This document shows, piece by piece, positions 1-9,846 of a stretch of DNA of 64,000 bases. A program made the translations under genes and the position numbers. The first letter of the stretch is position 1. Each line of letters opens with the position of its first letter. The stretch is from assembly GCA_963813345.1 (NCBI GenBank), contig CAWEYR010000011.1:152370-216369 (forward strand), read 5' to 3'. The notes under the pieces are model-generated. The model saw nothing but the letters and a program-made list of their open reading frames with translations. It made no database searches and was not told the DNA's origin. The stretch is from CAWDDA01 sp963813345 (GTDB lineage Bacteria; Acidobacteriota; Blastocatellia; RBC074).

Positions 1-475
1 CAGGGATCCTGACATCGTAGAGATCCAAGTCACGCGTGGCGTGTCCGTCGATATACTCGATTATGTCGCCCACGCGAACTCCTGCCTTGTCGGCTGGGGC
101 GCCTGGTACGACGGCGATCACATAGGCGAAGTCAGAATACTGACCAACAACCATTCCGGTCTGATCCGGCTGGTCCTTTGTCTGTTGATATTCCTTTACC
201 TGTTGCGGAAGAAGATATGCGCTGTAAGGATCAAGCGCCTCGGTCAGTCCGCGGAGCGCGCCAATTCTGACTTTGTCGAGGTTGGGTTTCTCAACATAAT
301 CATTGACAATGTGCCGCACGACTTCTTCGAAGATTCGAAGCTGTGGATAGGGACCAGGATCAGCGATGGCTTTTACCCAGGAACTGTTTGAGTTGGAAAG
401 GAGGCCCCCAACAATAGAATAGATTGCAATAAAGGCAGAGAGCGTAACCAGCGTCAACTTGGTTCTAATCGACAT
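1..475 (-). CDS. S41-family C-terminal processing peptidase (CtpA-like), N-terminal 158 residues
   Basis: The gene starts with ATG at 475, has an AAGGAG ribosome site about 11 bases upstream, and runs off the left edge. Residues 7-26 form one hydrophobic segment (signal anchor). Residues 45-90 match the helical N-terminal region of S41 peptidases (EEVVRHIVNDYVEKP, then ALRGLTEALDPYSAYL). A PDZ domain begins near residue 105, with VVPGAPADKAGVRVGDIIEYIDG-type spacing at 122-144. The Ser/Lys catalytic part lies outside the window. Family members cut C-terminal ends of periplasmic or envelope proteins. The family call is firm. The exact subtype is not known. Confidence 0.85.
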   Translation of the reverse strand, partial: MSIRTKLTLVTLSAFIAIYSIVGGLLSNSNSSWVKAIADPGPYPQLRIFEEVVRHIVNDYVEKPNLDKVRIGALRGLTEALDPYSAYLLPQQVKEYQQTKDQPDQTGMVVGQYSDFAYVIAVVPGAPADKAGVRVGDIIEYIDGHATRDLDLYDVRIP

Positions 476-604
476 CAAATCTGTTAACTCCTTCCCCCGA
501 GATCTTCCTCATCATCATACACTACGAAGAATTTGACGCGCAAGCAAAGAGCCTGTGGAGGGCTCGGTTCCGGGTTCGATCAACGCGCGAATGACGCCGG
601 CAGG

Positions 605-899
<295 letters not shown>

Positions 900-935
900 G
901 CAGCGCAAAAGAATCGAAAAAGAGTCGAAAAAGAC

Positions 936-2116
936 TCAGGGTCGGCCTGAGTTCTTTTTCTCGGAGTTAGTCTCCTGAACCAGGGGAGCGCGATAACCGC
1001 TGCGCGCGCGCACGTACATGTCAGCAGAATTGAGCCTTACGTTGATTGCGCGGAATTTTCCATCGCGCTTGTCGTTGGTGGAATAGTAGGCGAGCGTATA
1101 TTGGTTTCGAAGCTCTTCGGCTATCAGCGCAAAGGCGTATGACGTGCTCTCGATACTCTCAGCCCTGAGATAACGGCCGCCCGAACCCATCGCGAGAAAC
1201 TTCAGGAAATCTGCCGCCACCAGGTATTTGTCTCGCTTGACGGTTTGGTTTGATCCTGACCGCATCGTCTGAGAGGCCGGCACAAAAGACGACACGAACC
1301 TGACGCCTGGAAGCTGCATAGGCTTCATTATCGGTCCGCCATCGTTCCGCGTTTCATATTGAATCGAGTACGCGATGACACTTGCCGTGGCGACAAGTTC
1401 CAGAGCCTCTTCAAAACTTGCCAGCTTGCTTGCCGTATCAACCCCATCTGAAAGAACAACAATCGCTTTCCGCCCTGAGACTGTCGAGAGCTTCTCATTG
1501 ACTGTGCGCGCGATTGCATCATAGAGGCTCGTCCGGTAGTTGCTTTTCACCGACGCGATCGCGCCTTCGAGCACCTTTCGATCACTCGTAAAGTCGCCGA
1601 TAAACCTCACCTCATCATCGAACGTTACAATTGCAACGCGATCCCTTGGCTGGAGTTGCTTGACAAACGCGAGAGCAGCCTTGCGAATGGCTCCGAGCTT
1701 TCTCTGCGTGCTGTGGCTGGTATCGATGAGAAGCGCCACGTTGAAGGGTGCCTCGGTGGAAGAAAAGGAGCTTATCTCCTGGAGCACATCGTCTTCAAAG
1801 ATCCGGAAGTTCTGTCGACCGAGACCCGTAACGAATTGACCGGACCGATCTGAGACGATCACCGGTACATTGACCAGCGAAGTATCAACCTTGATAAGAC
1901 CCTGTTGATTCTCTTGTCCCTGTTGTTGACCCTGTTGTTGCCTTGTTGCCCCGGTTGACGTTGCTGGCCCTGCGTGGGAGGTGGGTCCTGGGACATGGTC
2001 GGGGGGGTTGGTTTTCCGAGCGGCCGGGCGATTCCTGGCAGGAACGAACCCGCAAAAAAGAGAAGAAGCGCGACCGCGCTCCAGTGGAATCCTTTTTGAT
2101 GTCGGAAAACGCTCAT
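936..2116 (-). CDS. secreted VWFA-domain protein (acidobacterial type), frameshifted
   Basis: The product starts at ATG 2116 with a signal peptide (SAVALLLFFAGSFLPGIA), then a Pro/Gln-rich linker. The frame breaks near 1943, where CAAGGCAAC probably lost one G. Restoring it joins the linker to LIKVDTSLVNVPVIVSDRSG and the rest. Downstream are a conserved beta region ending DDVLQEISSF and a von Willebrand A domain with a complete MIDAS: DTSHS, the Thr in YRTSLYD, and Asp in LSDGVDT. The layout matches the VWFA-related proteins common in Acidobacteria, which are secreted and of unknown role. A 17-bp tandem duplication lies just upstream. The length is 1181 bases, consistent with one missing base. 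Confidence 0.85.
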
Positions 2117-2767
2117 TTCAATCGGCTGGATCAATTGAGCCGGCTCATTCGCCGGGCGGCTAAATTCGCCGGGCGGCTGAAACGGTTAATATGCTCCACC
2201 ATAATTTTACCCGACAATAAAACTGCGTGCAAATTTTGATCGTCAAAAGAGGTCTCGGCGCGAGGTCGAAAAATTCGGAAAAGCTTTCGAAATGAGAATT
2301 TGGAGTAGACACCCGCAAGTCGCTTGAGTATACTTCATTGCTGTCTGAGCCGTGCTCGTCGCGGTACTTCCGGTGCAGCGTTTACAGAGGGCCTCATCAC
2401 CCTTGCTGTTCCAACCGGCTGAATCGTGGCGGCTCGCAAAGCCGAAGCGGGCTCAGGCAAGAATTGCTGTAGTTAAGCCCTTTGAACGCCCCGAGGAGAA
2501 ATCACTGATCTAAGCGGACATGATCAGTTAACGGCTTCCAATCTTGCTTGGTGGTTTTTGCTGAAACTGCTAGAATAGCGCGGCTTTGACGAATGACCCG
2601 GTAAGGGTAACGAAAGAGCGCTGACTAAATAACCTGTGGAACGAAGGGCCATTTATTTGTGGCTTTTTATTTCGAACTGATCGGCGGCCCTCACGTGTGC
2701 CGCTAAAGCTTTGTCTAAAACGATATGGGTGGTCCCCCGGAACAAGGGATTGTCCAAGGAGAAACCG
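2117..2767. other. 651-base intergenic region between divergent genes
   Basis: No convincing gene is present. It holds a 17-bp tandem duplication (2148-2164 and 2165-2181, unit TTCGCCGGGCGGCTRAA) near the VWFA start, and an inverted repeat ACTGATC / GATCAGT at 2504-2510 and 2522-2528. It also carries a sigma70-like promoter (see 2548-2576) and a leader of about 185 bases before the Gly-rich gene. I could not match the 2340-2500 segment to a known riboswitch class. Confidence 0.6.
2548..2576 (+). promoter_or_regulatory. possible sigma70 promoter for the Gly-rich protein
   Basis: TTGGTG at 2548-2553 and TAGAAT at 2571-2576 are separated by 17 bases, which is the optimal spacing. Each hexamer differs from consensus at one or two positions. 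Transcription would begin near 2583 and leave a leader of about 185 bases before ATG 2768. Confidence 0.45.
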
Positions 2768-5706
2768 ATGAGAAAGTTCGCCCTGATTTGCACCTCGCTG
2801 TTGCTCAGTGCGCTTGCCCTAAACACGCCCCTTTCTACGTGGTTGAACGAGAGCTCAACCACGAATGCTCAGACCCCTGGTAAGGACGGAGCTGTTACGG
2901 TTACGGCAGCCAACACTGTCGTTAACCGGTACTCTGTTCTCACCGCGAATGCGGCCGCCGGCGGAACGACGCTGGTAGTCGCCAACGCAGGCGGGGCCAA
3001 TGGCCTCGACCCGTCGACTCTCGTTGCCAACGACGTGCTGCTTGTTATTCAAATGCAAGGGGCGACGATTGACACGACCGACACCGCTGCGTATGGAACA
3101 GTGACCAGCCCTGGAAGTGCGGGACTCTTCGAGTTCACTGCGGTTACCAGTGTGGCCGGTAACACGATCACCGTCGGCTGTGCGCTCAAGAACAGCTACA
3201 CGGCTTCTGGCAAGGTGCAGGTCATCAAGGTGCCGCAGTATTCCAGTTTGACCGTCGATCCGGGCGGTTCGATCACTGCGCCTGCCTGGAATGGCACGTT
3301 CGGTGGTGTCGTTGCAACCTTCGTGCAGGGACAAACGACCATCAACGGAGCGATTGATGTCAGCGGACAAGGCTTCCGCGGCGGTGCGCTCAGCGACAAC
3401 GGACTTGGCTTTAACTCGGTAGTCTATCGCACGGCAAGCACTGAGTTCGGAGCCGTCAAGGGCGAAGGCATCGCTGGTTCGGCATCCGACTATGACACGC
3501 TTGGCGGCCGGTTCGGACGTGGCGCTGCAGCCAATGGCGGCGGCGGCGGCACCTCACACAATACCGGTGGCGGTGGCGGCGCGAATGGCAACAATGGTCA
3601 GGCATATACGGGCGCTGGAGTGATGGACGGCGCGGCCCTCGGCGCTGCTGCCTGGTCGCTTGATCCTGAGTTCATAGCAAACGCCAACTCGCTTAACAAA
3701 TTCCGGCGGCGGCGGCCGCGGCGGATATGGTTATTCCGATCCCGCGACTGACATCAATGCAGTCGCAACCGGTCCTGGCAATCCGCTCTGGCTGGGCGAT
3801 CTTCGCAGGCCAGTGGGTGGCCGCGGTGGCCATCCAGTTGCCAATGACGCATCAACCCGCGTCAACCTCGGTGGCGGAGGCGGCGCAGCTCATCAGAACA
3901 ATCTTGACGGTGGAGCCGGCGGAAACGGCGGCGGAATCGTCTTCCTGGTGGGTAGCGGCGACGTCACCGGTACCGGCACGATTCGATCAAACGGTTCCAA
4001 TGGCCAGGACAGTGCCGACGAGCATCGTGATGGCGGTGGCGGCGGCGGCGCCGGTGGTTCGATTGTTGTCATCGGGACCAACCTGACTGGCGTTGCACTC
4101 GCAGCCAATGGCGGCAATGGCGGCAATCATATGCGGCCCATCGGCAGGTTCACCAATGAAGGTCACGGCCCTGGCGGCGGCGGCGGCGGTGGATTTGTGG
4201 CAACGTCTGACGGTCCGCTTACAACGAGTGTTGCGGGCGGCAACAACGGTGTCACGTTTGCCTCAACGCTTACCGAATTTCCTCCCAACGGCGCGACAAA
4301 GGGCGCTACTGGTGCTACGGGTGGAGTTGTAAGCTTCCCGTACCCCTGCCCGAGAGGAGTTACAGCGCGAGTCAACTCGCGAATCCTTTCAAGCGATGTC
4401 TGTGTCGGCGGTGGAAGGATTATTACGGTCCGGTCGCAGGTAACCAACAACGGGCCTGGAATACAGCAAGATAACCCGGGACCTGAATACCTCGCTGATT
4501 TGCCCGCGCAAGTCGATCCGGTACTCAATTCCTGCTCGGCCACCTCTGGCAATTGTGCAATTGTCGGGAACCAGGTTGAGTGGGATGGTTCGCTTGCAGC
4601 GAATCAGATCGTAACGATCGAGTTTCGTGTCAGAGTCCGGAACAATGTGACCGAAGGTACGAATATCTGTATCGATACCAAGGTCAATTACGATTCAGAC
4701 GGCAATGGCTCCAACGACACGTCCGATTCATCACGTCCGTGCATCCGGACCAATTGCCCGCCAGTAACACCCTGCATCGGTCCTCTGTGCCCGAGCACCG
4801 TTGGACCTGGCGACAAGTTCCCGCTACTTGGGAATAGCGGTCCGAGCGACCAGAAGCCAGCATCGGTTCTGGTCTATCCGATCTATACCTCGAGCTCAAC
4901 CGCGCCAAACAGATCGAATACCTCGATCAGTTTGACGAACACGAGCACGTCGTCAGCTGCGTTCGTCCATTTGTTCTTTGTGAATGGCGCGAACTGCACA
5001 GTGTCTGACCGTTATATCTGTCTGACAGCACAACAGACCACATCATTCCTGGCGTCGGATATGGATCCTGACACTACGGGATACCTTGTGGCTGTCGCGA
5101 CGGATCAGAACGGGTGGCCGCGGGCCTTCAATCACCTTATCGGTGACGCGTATGTCAAGACAGTAATCCAGGGCAGTAGCTTCTTTGGAAGTTACGGTGC
5201 TGAAGGATTCACTGCTCTCCGGGAGCAAACTCCGAGTTTGACTGCCCAGGTCGCACCGATAATCTTTAACGGGGTCGACTATGATCTCGCACCTTTCGTG
5301 CTGGCTGTCTCTAGCATCCTGAGCCGGGTTGACGGCAACTTCACATGGATGCTCGTGGCGAGCTTACAACGGAAGTCTGGTGAGCGGGCCAAGCAGTATC
5401 GGGAACATCTTTGGTCTCCTCTTTGATGACGCTGAAGATGCGGCGAGCTTCCCGGCATCGGCCGGTTGCCAGTGGCGGATCATACTCAGCGACGACACTC
5501 CGAGGATCGTGCCAAGGTTCACAGTCAAGATTCCGAGCACGAGAACCGGATGGATGAAGTTCTGGTCGACAAGCGCCACCGGAATCGCTGGCGTGGTCTT
5601 TAACGCTAATGCTAATGCGGATGGCTATAATGGCGGCCGCACAATGCACAAGCTGACACTGACCGCTGCCGGTTACACCATTCCAGTACTCCCGCCGTCC
5701 TGCTAG
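2768..5706 (+). CDS. large secreted Gly-rich surface protein, two frameshifts
   Basis: ATG 2768 follows AAGGAG by 7 bases. The product, about 979 residues once repaired, has a signal peptide ending near residue 34. A beta-rich N-terminal part (residues 40-240) comes next, then long runs of GGGGG with Asn/Thr/Ser (about 250-480). A DUF11-like beta-sandwich follows (ITVRSQVTNNGPG through ITVEFRVRVRNNV-type strands, about 540-650), and the C-terminal beta region ends GYTIPVLPPSC. The frame breaks near 3702 (an extra A in AACAAATTCC) and near 5367 (an extra T in AGCTTACAAC). Both are simple homopolymer changes, and removing them gives one continuous protein. It is probably a cell-surface or matrix protein. 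I do not recognise a catalytic domain. Confidence 0.8.
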
Positions 5707-5730
5707 GACTCGGGAGTACTCCTAAAACTC

Positions 5731-5765
5731 AAGGGGCTCGATGCTTCGGCATCGAGCCCCTTTTT
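5731..5765 (+). terminator. intrinsic terminator of the Gly-rich gene
   Basis: A perfect 12-bp stem GGGGCTCGATGC / GCATCGAGCCCC closes on a TTCG tetraloop (5733-5760) and is followed by TTTTT. Two flanking A-T pairs extend it. It starts 25 bases after the stop codon at 5706. It is the clearest terminator in the window. Confidence 0.95.
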
Positions 5766-5786
5766 AGTGGTCAGTGGTCGGTGTAG

Positions 5787-5858
5787 TGGAGTGTCAAGCT
5801 GTTCAGCTTGCGTGGTCTTGAGTTCTTTCTCGCACCTTCAGCGAAGAGCTGAAGCCTG
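5787..5858. repeat. REP-like foldback pair
   Basis: GGAG at 5788-5791 precedes the palindrome CAAGCTGTTCAGCTTG (5795-5810). About 25 bases later comes a second palindrome, CTTCAGC-5 nt-GCTGAAG (5836-5854), followed by CTGAAC. The layout resembles the family B elements at 22.1, 42.5, 50.9 and 57.5 kb, but it is more diverged. It lies between the terminator of the Gly-rich gene and the 3' end of the TPR gene. Confidence 0.5.
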
Positions 5859-5886
5859 AACACTGTCTTGACCACTGGCCATGACC

Positions 5887-6384
5887 CTATTCCAATTGCG
5901 GCTCGAAGCCTTCCACGGGACGGGAGGAGAGTGAATTGCGCATGATCATCCGGGCACATGCATTCCAGCGCAGAATCGGATCATCGTTCCCTGCCGGCCG
6001 GAGAGCTTCCGCCCGCTCGAAGTGGTGCATCGCTTCGCGGAGCCATTCGTACGCGTCGTAGCCAGCTCCGGGCCCTCCCTGACTCAATCTCGCCTTGGCC
6101 TGGCGCTCAGCAACGATGCCTGCGTAATAAGCGCGCTGGTAATCGTCCGTCAGCTTGTCAACGACTTCGCGCGCCTTTGTCGCTCCGATGGCGTAACCGC
6201 GCGTAAGCCTGTCCGAGAGCGCGAGCAGCAGCGACACCAGGGCCTGCTGATTGTCTGGATCGATCTGAAGAACATCCAGACAGATGCTCTCCGCTTCTGC
6301 CGGCTCATTGAGGAGCCTGTAATGGTGTGCTTTCTCGAGCGCTTGCGGAATTCCTTCGAGTGAAAGCGGCTTGAGAGTGAACAA
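5887..6384 (-). CDS. TPR-containing protein downstream of frdD
   Basis: The product has 165 residues, is soluble, and has no signal peptide. Residues 10-60 form two helical hairpins of TPR type (ALEKAHHYRLLNEPAEAESICLDVL then DPDNQQALVSLLLALSD), and residues 95-145 carry a further pair including HHFERAEALRP. It is the last gene of the frd run, 14 bases after frdD. TPR proteins usually bind other proteins, so an assembly or maturation role for the Frd complex is a guess from position. Confidence 0.75.
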   Translation of the reverse strand: MFTLKPLSLEGIPQALEKAHHYRLLNEPAEAESICLDVLQIDPDNQQALVSLLLALSDRLTRGYAIGATKAREVVDKLTDDYQRAYYAGIVAERQAKARLSQGGPGAGYDAYEWLREAMHHFERAEALRPAGNDDPILRWNACARMIMRNSLSSRPVEGFEPQLE

Positions 6385-6397
6385 GGTTCACCTCCTG

Positions 6398-6751
6398 TCA
6401 GTCAAAGTTCCAGAGAAGATATCCGGCCACAATCGTGCCCACGACGGCAGTTCCGTAGCAGAGGATCGAGATCACTTCATTGAGATGTTTTATCTGCAAC
6501 CCATCATAGAGCGTGAAGCGAAATCGATGTGCCCAGTGAAAGAGCGGGAGTGAACAGATCACAAAAAGCGCCAGACGCACCAGTGGAGAACTCACCAGTT
6601 CCGAAAGATAGGCATGGCTCGGCATATTTACCCAGCCCAGCGGGATGGCAAAGCCGATGAGCACGAGAAATGCCGGCAGAAACAATGCCGCAACAACACC
6701 GCCCGAACTGAAGAGCGTCCAGAGCAACGGCTCTATTGATCTCTTATGCAT
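6398..6751 (-). CDS. frdD: fumarate reductase membrane anchor subunit D
   Basis: The product has 117 residues and three membrane segments (about 15-40, 55-72, 92-112). It matches FrdD of E. coli-type quinol:fumarate reductase in size, start (KRSIEPLLWTLFSSGGVVAAL) and the motif LPLFHWAHRFRFTLYDGLQ. With FrdC it forms the membrane quinone site that anchors FrdAB. It starts 3 bases after frdC ends. Confidence 0.92.
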   Translation of the reverse strand: MHKRSIEPLLWTLFSSGGVVAALFLPAFLVLIGFAIPLGWVNMPSHAYLSELVSSPLVRLALFVICSLPLFHWAHRFRFTLYDGLQIKHLNEVISILCYGTAVVGTIVAGYLLWNFD

Positions 6752-6754
6752 GAT

Positions 6755-7174
6755 TCAGCTCCTCCCCACCAGCAGATAGGCGATCAAAAGTGAAACACCC
6801 AGCCAGGCGATATAGTTTGGAGCGGCGACGGCCCAGTCCGGGAGCCGCTTGCCGCCAAACCGCACCGGCATCGCTCTGGGCGCAAGATTGAACCACGTGA
6901 TCGCATGAAAGACCACCAGGAAGAGAGCAATCAAACTCAGAATCAAACCAATTGGCGATCGCTGAAACTCCTCAAAATGTGCCAGCGCCACCACACCCTC
7001 ACTGAGCGAATAAACAAACCATAGTATGAGGATGACGATGTATGCCACGCCAAGACTGGTCAATTCCCGCAATATGAAGCGGAAATGACTCCACTGCTTG
7101 GTCCACCAATAGGTCGAGACTTTTGTGCGATACCACTTCGGGTGATAGAGCCTGTACGAGGATCGTCCCGTCAT
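6755..7174 (-). CDS. frdC: fumarate reductase membrane anchor subunit C
   Basis: The product has 139 residues. A polar N-terminus (SYRLYHPKWYRTKVSTYWWTK) matches E. coli-type FrdC and is followed by three membrane segments (about 35-55, 75-95, 115-135). The sequence HAITWFNLAPRAMPVR between helices 2 and 3 is typical of the family. FrdC and FrdD bind menaquinol and carry no heme in this class. It lies between frdB and frdD with very short gaps, as in a single operon. Confidence 0.92.
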   Translation of the reverse strand: MTGRSSYRLYHPKWYRTKVSTYWWTKQWSHFRFILRELTSLGVAYIVILILWFVYSLSEGVVALAHFEEFQRSPIGLILSLIALFLVVFHAITWFNLAPRAMPVRFGGKRLPDWAVAAPNYIAWLGVSLLIAYLLVGRS

Positions 7175-7189
7175 TGCAGGCTTCCCTCC

Positions 7190-7934
7190 TTACTTGCTTC
7201 CCCAGGGAAGAAGAAGCGACTTGAACCAATCCTGAACTGCACTCAGCTTGTATTGTTGAATCGCGCCCGCAGGATCAACGCCTTTGGGACAAGCCTTCGA
7301 ACATTCACCCACAAATGTGCATCCCCATATGCCTTCGTGTTGCGACAAGTATCTCAAGTCTTTCGTGCGATCCCTCGTCACGGGAATCATGGTTGTACCG
7401 CTGGGCAAGTGCGATAGCCGCCGGACCTATAAAATGTGTATCGAGACCAAAGACCGGACAAGCGGAGTAACATAACAGACAGTTGATGCACATGCTGAAC
7501 TGTTTGAAACGATCAAGCTCATCGGGTGTCTGCAGGTATTCGCCCTTTTCCGGAGGCGATTCCTCCTTGCGAATGATCCAGGGCTTGACGCTTTCAAGCT
7601 TCGACAGAAAATCGGTGATCTCAACCACCAGATCGCGAATTACCGGGAAGTACCTCAGTGGCTCGACGCGGATCACCCCCGGAGTGTAATGAGTAAGGAA
7701 GGTCGCGCAAGTCAACTTGGGTTCACCATTGACCATCATGCCGCAACTTCCACACACTCCCATCCGGCAACTCCACCGGAACGACAATGATCCATCGAGC
7801 CTATCCTTTATATAGTTGAGCGCGTCGAGAACAACCCAATCGTCACGCAAAGGTACTTCGTAGGAATCAAATGTCGGCTCGGTCTCAAACTCAGGCCGAT
7901 AGCGCGCGACTTCGAGTAATACGGTTTCCGCCAT
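7190..7934 (-). CDS. frdB: fumarate reductase iron-sulfur subunit, one frameshift
   Basis: This electron-transfer subunit carries the [2Fe-2S] motif CRMGVCGSCG with the fourth Cys in KLTC (residues about 57-80). It also has the ferredoxin motifs CINCLLCYSACP and CTFVGECSKACPKG for the [4Fe-4S] and [3Fe-4S] clusters. The frame breaks near 7355: removing one base in CTTGAGATAC gives a continuous ERLRYLSQHEGIWGCTFVG. The length of 745 bases fits one extra base. The subunit lies between frdA and frdC. Apart from the indel it looks functional. Confidence 0.9.
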
Positions 7935-7986
7935 ATCATCCTTTCTTCTTTCCTGGCTTTCTTTTCCTGGCTGTTTCCGGTTGTTC

Positions 7987-9729
7987 TCAATTTCCGTAGA
8001 CCCGCTTACCCGGAGGCCACCGGGTAATGGTTACGGGCAGATACTCGACTTTTGATGAACCATCCTTCTGCCGATAGACAAGCGAGTGAGCGAGGTAGTG
8101 TTCATCGTCCCGTTCTGGATAGTCTGTGCGCTGGTGTGCACCGCGTGACTCCTGCCGGCTGGATGCGGCATCGACTATCGTCTGTGCTACGTCAAGCATG
8201 TACCCGAGCTCGAGTGCCGCCGTGAGCTCTGTGTTGAATGTATGGCTGCGATCATCAATGGTCACGTCCTCGAATCGCTCCTTGAGCTCTCGTAACTTTG
8301 CGCTCGCTGCTTCCAGCGACGCTTTCGTCCGATAGATTCCAGCTCCGTTCTCGACTGCCTTCTGCATTTCGTCCCTGATCGTCGAAATGCGCTCCTTTCC
8401 ACCGGACTTCTCAAGAAAGCCCTTCTGAAGCCGCCGCTGCTCATCAAGAGCCTGAGCGACAACAGAGCTCGAAGGCTGCGGCTGATCGAGCGCAAACCTG
8501 GCGGCATTTCTGCCGGCGCGCGCACCAAAGACGAGCAACTCCGTCAGTGAATTCGAGCCAAGGCGGTTGGCACCATTAATACTGACGCACGCGACTTCTC
8601 CTGCGGCAAAAAGGCCGCTAAGCGGGGTCGCTCCGTGAATGTTCGTGTGTACTCCCCCCATCATGTAATGAACAACCGGACGGACGGGGATCAACTCCTT
8701 GATGGGGTCGATGTTCTGATACTTTAGACAGAGCTCCCTGACAAACGGCAACCGCCCGTTGATGACCTTCTCGCCGAGATGCCGAATGTCGAGATGAACA
8801 ACCGGCCCATAAGGCCCCTCAATAGTTCGGCCCTTCTCATGCTCCTTGACGAATGCCTGCGACAGGCGGTCACGAGGTCCCAGTTCCATCGATCGCAGCA
8901 CAGGCTTGGCCTGCGGCGTCCCAAGGTCATAGTCCTGAAGATAGCGGTAGCCATCCTTATTAATCATGTAGCCGCCTTCAGCCCGCGCGGCCTCCGTGAT
9001 CAGGATCCCGGTGAATGGAAGCCCAGTCGGATGGTACTGGACGAATTCCATATCCTTGAGGGGCACGCCCGCACGGAAAGCAATCGCCATCCCATCGCCA
9101 TTCTTGATGTTTGCGTTTGTCGTAAATGGGAAAAGGCGTCCACAGCCTCCAGTGCACAGAATGACCGCTTTTGCGAGAATCGCCTGTATTCGGCCGGTCA
9201 TGAGCTCGATCGCGACCACGCCCTGAACGCGTCCGTCTTCAACCAGGAGCGACGTCACAAACCACTCGTCATACCTTTTGATGTGCTGGTATTTGAGCGA
9301 TGTCTGAAAGAGCGTGTGAAGCATGTGAAAGCCGGTCTTGTCAGCGGCAAACCACGTGCGCCTCTTCTTCATTCCTCCGAACGCCCGCACCGCAACGTGG
9401 CCGTCGGGTTCGCGGTTCCACGGGCATCCCCAGTGTTCCAGCTGGAGCATCTCACGCGGAGCTTCGTTCACAAAAAGCTCAACCGCATCCTGATCGGGAA
9501 GCCAGTCGCCACCGGAAATGGTGTCGTAGGCGTGCTCATCGAGACTATCATCGGGTTTGATAACTGCGGCCGCACCGCCCTCGGCAGAAACCGTATGGCT
9601 GCGCATCGGATAGACTTTTGAAACAACTGCTACGCTGAGGCGAGGATCAACTTCGGCAATCGCGATGGCCGCACGCAGTCCGGCGCCACCGCCGCCAACC
9701 AGCAGAATATCGTGGTCCAGGATCTCCAT
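7987..9729 (-). CDS. frdA: fumarate reductase flavoprotein subunit
   Basis: The product has 580 residues and is intact. It has an N-terminal FAD-binding GGGGAGLRAAIA (residues 12-23), and the FAD-linking His in RSHTVSAEGGAAAV (about 44). Active-site regions are HPTGLPFTGILITEAARAEGG (about 233-253), VVHYMMGGVHTN (about 355) and NGANRLGSNS (about 385). It is much closer to E. coli-type FrdA than to the SdhA encoded at 11.6 kb. It reduces fumarate to succinate at the cytoplasmic face, taking electrons from FrdB. It is the first gene of the minus-strand frdABCD-TPR operon, divergent from sdhCAB. Confidence 0.95.
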   Translation of the reverse strand: MEILDHDILLVGGGGAGLRAAIAIAEVDPRLSVAVVSKVYPMRSHTVSAEGGAAAVIKPDDSLDEHAYDTISGGDWLPDQDAVELFVNEAPREMLQLEHWGCPWNREPDGHVAVRAFGGMKKRRTWFAADKTGFHMLHTLFQTSLKYQHIKRYDEWFVTSLLVEDGRVQGVVAIELMTGRIQAILAKAVILCTGGCGRLFPFTTNANIKNGDGMAIAFRAGVPLKDMEFVQYHPTGLPFTGILITEAARAEGGYMINKDGYRYLQDYDLGTPQAKPVLRSMELGPRDRLSQAFVKEHEKGRTIEGPYGPVVHLDIRHLGEKVINGRLPFVRELCLKYQNIDPIKELIPVRPVVHYMMGGVHTNIHGATPLSGLFAAGEVACVSINGANRLGSNSLTELLVFGARAGRNAARFALDQPQPSSSVVAQALDEQRRLQKGFLEKSGGKERISTIRDEMQKAVENGAGIYRTKASLEAASAKLRELKERFEDVTIDDRSHTFNTELTAALELGYMLDVAQTIVDAASSRQESRGAHQRTDYPERDDEHYLAHSLVYRQKDGSSKVEYLPVTITRWPPGKRVYGN

Positions 9730-9757
9730 ATTTTTTTAGTGCCCCCTGAAGACAAAA

Positions 9758-9816
9758 CGCTCGCGAGACTAACACTTGCGAGCCATGATTTTCAAGGTAC
9801 CACAAACTAAAGTTTG
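9758..9816. promoter_or_regulatory. inverted repeats upstream of frdA
   Basis: Two dyads lie in the gap between frdA and the LysR gene. GCTCGCGAG / CTTGCGAGC (about 9759-9783) has one mismatch, and CAAACTAAAGTTTG (9803-9816) is a perfect 14-bp palindrome. They fall 30-90 bases before the frdA start, where a LysR-type regulator would bind. The role is inferred from position only. Confidence 0.4.
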
Positions 9817-9846
9817 AACTCGAACCCAACTGAGTTTGAGTTAAGC

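Noticed and set aside
560..600. tRNA-like GGGTTCGATCAA
   Set aside because: No acceptor stem, D-arm or anticodon arm can be folded around it.
2340..2500. Possible cyclic-di-GMP (GEMM) riboswitch, because of CGCAAAGCC near 2435
   Set aside because: The flanking helices and the second conserved half (GGGUUGCC-like) are missing, and the predicted promoter lies downstream of it.
8779..9621. Plus-strand ORF of 280 codons
   Set aside because: Antisense shadow of frdA, which is intact and strongly conserved.
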